From NCBI GenBank assembly GCA_013365365.1, contig JABVXU010000441.1, forward strand, positions 1 to 45,537: DNA of 45,537 bases, given 5' to 3'. The position numbers and the translations under genes are program-made. Position 1 is the first letter of the stretch, and every line of letters starts with the position of its first letter. This DNA comes from Cruorifilaria tuberocauda. Taxonomy: Eukaryota; Nematoda; Chromadorea; Rhabditida; Onchocercidae. Under the pieces are notes generated by a model. That model had not been told where the DNA came from. It did not search any database and saw only the letters and a list, made by a program, of their open reading frames with translations. This document shows positions 45,327 to 45,537 of the stretch, in pieces.

Positions 45327-45537
45327 ATCTGTATGTGTATGTGTGTGTGCGCATGTGTGTGTATGTGTGTGTGTGTTGTACCTGTTCTGTGTGGTATCTG
45401 TTATCTATTTTGTCATTTACACGTTGCTGTATATCTGCCGTATGTATGTGTGTGTATGTGTGTATGTGTGTATGTATGTGTATGTGTGTGTGCGCATGTG
45501 TGTGTATGTGTGTGTGCGCATGTGTGTGTATGTGTGT
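45327..45537. repeat. GT / GTAT microsatellite with GTGCGCAT motifs
   Basis: Almost continuous alternating purine-pyrimidine sequence (TGTGTATG, with GTGTGCGCATGTGTGTG recurring at least three times), broken by a non-repeat stretch at about 45377-45440, and running off the window end. It is prone to length change and to Z-DNA formation. Confidence 0.95.

Noticed and set aside
1..45537. Spliced-leader RNA gene, CRISPR array, retrotransposon or transposase
   Set aside because: Looked for by eye on both strands. No spliced-leader exon sequence, regularly spaced direct repeats with unique spacers, reverse transcriptase or transposase motifs were found.

Overview
The window looks like nuclear DNA of a nematode, probably a spirurid or filarial one. 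It is very AT-rich, with higher GC confined mostly to exons. Genes are split by many GT-AG introns. A consensus 3' splice acceptor (TTTYAG-like) with no matching upstream donor lies 6-55 nt before most start codons, as expected for spliced-leader trans-splicing. No bacterial, plasmid, phage or CRISPR feature was seen. All exon models were derived by hand from reading frame, splice consensus and protein-family resemblance, with no search or transcript data.

Layout: 1-17.4 kb is a same-strand (+) run of five predicted genes that I could not assign to any known family: a small acidic protein (1972-2340), a 9-residue-repeat protein (4735-6914), a small Lys-rich protein (8623-9682), a 26-residue-repeat, Lys-rich protein (11400-14128) and a Lys/Ser-starting protein (15235-17403). 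They share a style (basic or acidic low-complexity N-termini, nearly all introns in phase 0, trans-splice-like acceptors) and may be a rapidly evolving lineage-specific cluster. This is the best candidate here for something undescribed.

18.9-22.4 kb holds two conserved endomembrane genes on +: TRAPPC4 (TRAPP vesicle-tethering subunit, 221 aa) and LAMTOR4 (Ragulator subunit, 89 aa in two short exons). 24.3-41.4 kb is one large gene on the minus strand, an FNDC3 homologue. Its 22 coding exons join in perfect phase to 1376 aa, with a conserved N-terminal region, nine fibronectin type III domains and a C-terminal tail anchor. Its introns 1 and 2 are 4.4 and 2.8 kb.

41.4-45.5 kb has no confident gene. 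It contains one relic-like exon with an in-frame stop, a decayed tandem repeat, a GC-rich island (possible promoter or upstream exon) and a long GT/GTAT microsatellite that runs off the window. Several strong inverted repeats lie in spacers and introns; one is MITE-like and one has near-perfect 27-bp arms.

The unknown genes cannot be placed in a pathway. TRAPPC4, LAMTOR4 and FNDC3 all act on or at intracellular membranes, but nothing in the sequence links them beyond adjacency.
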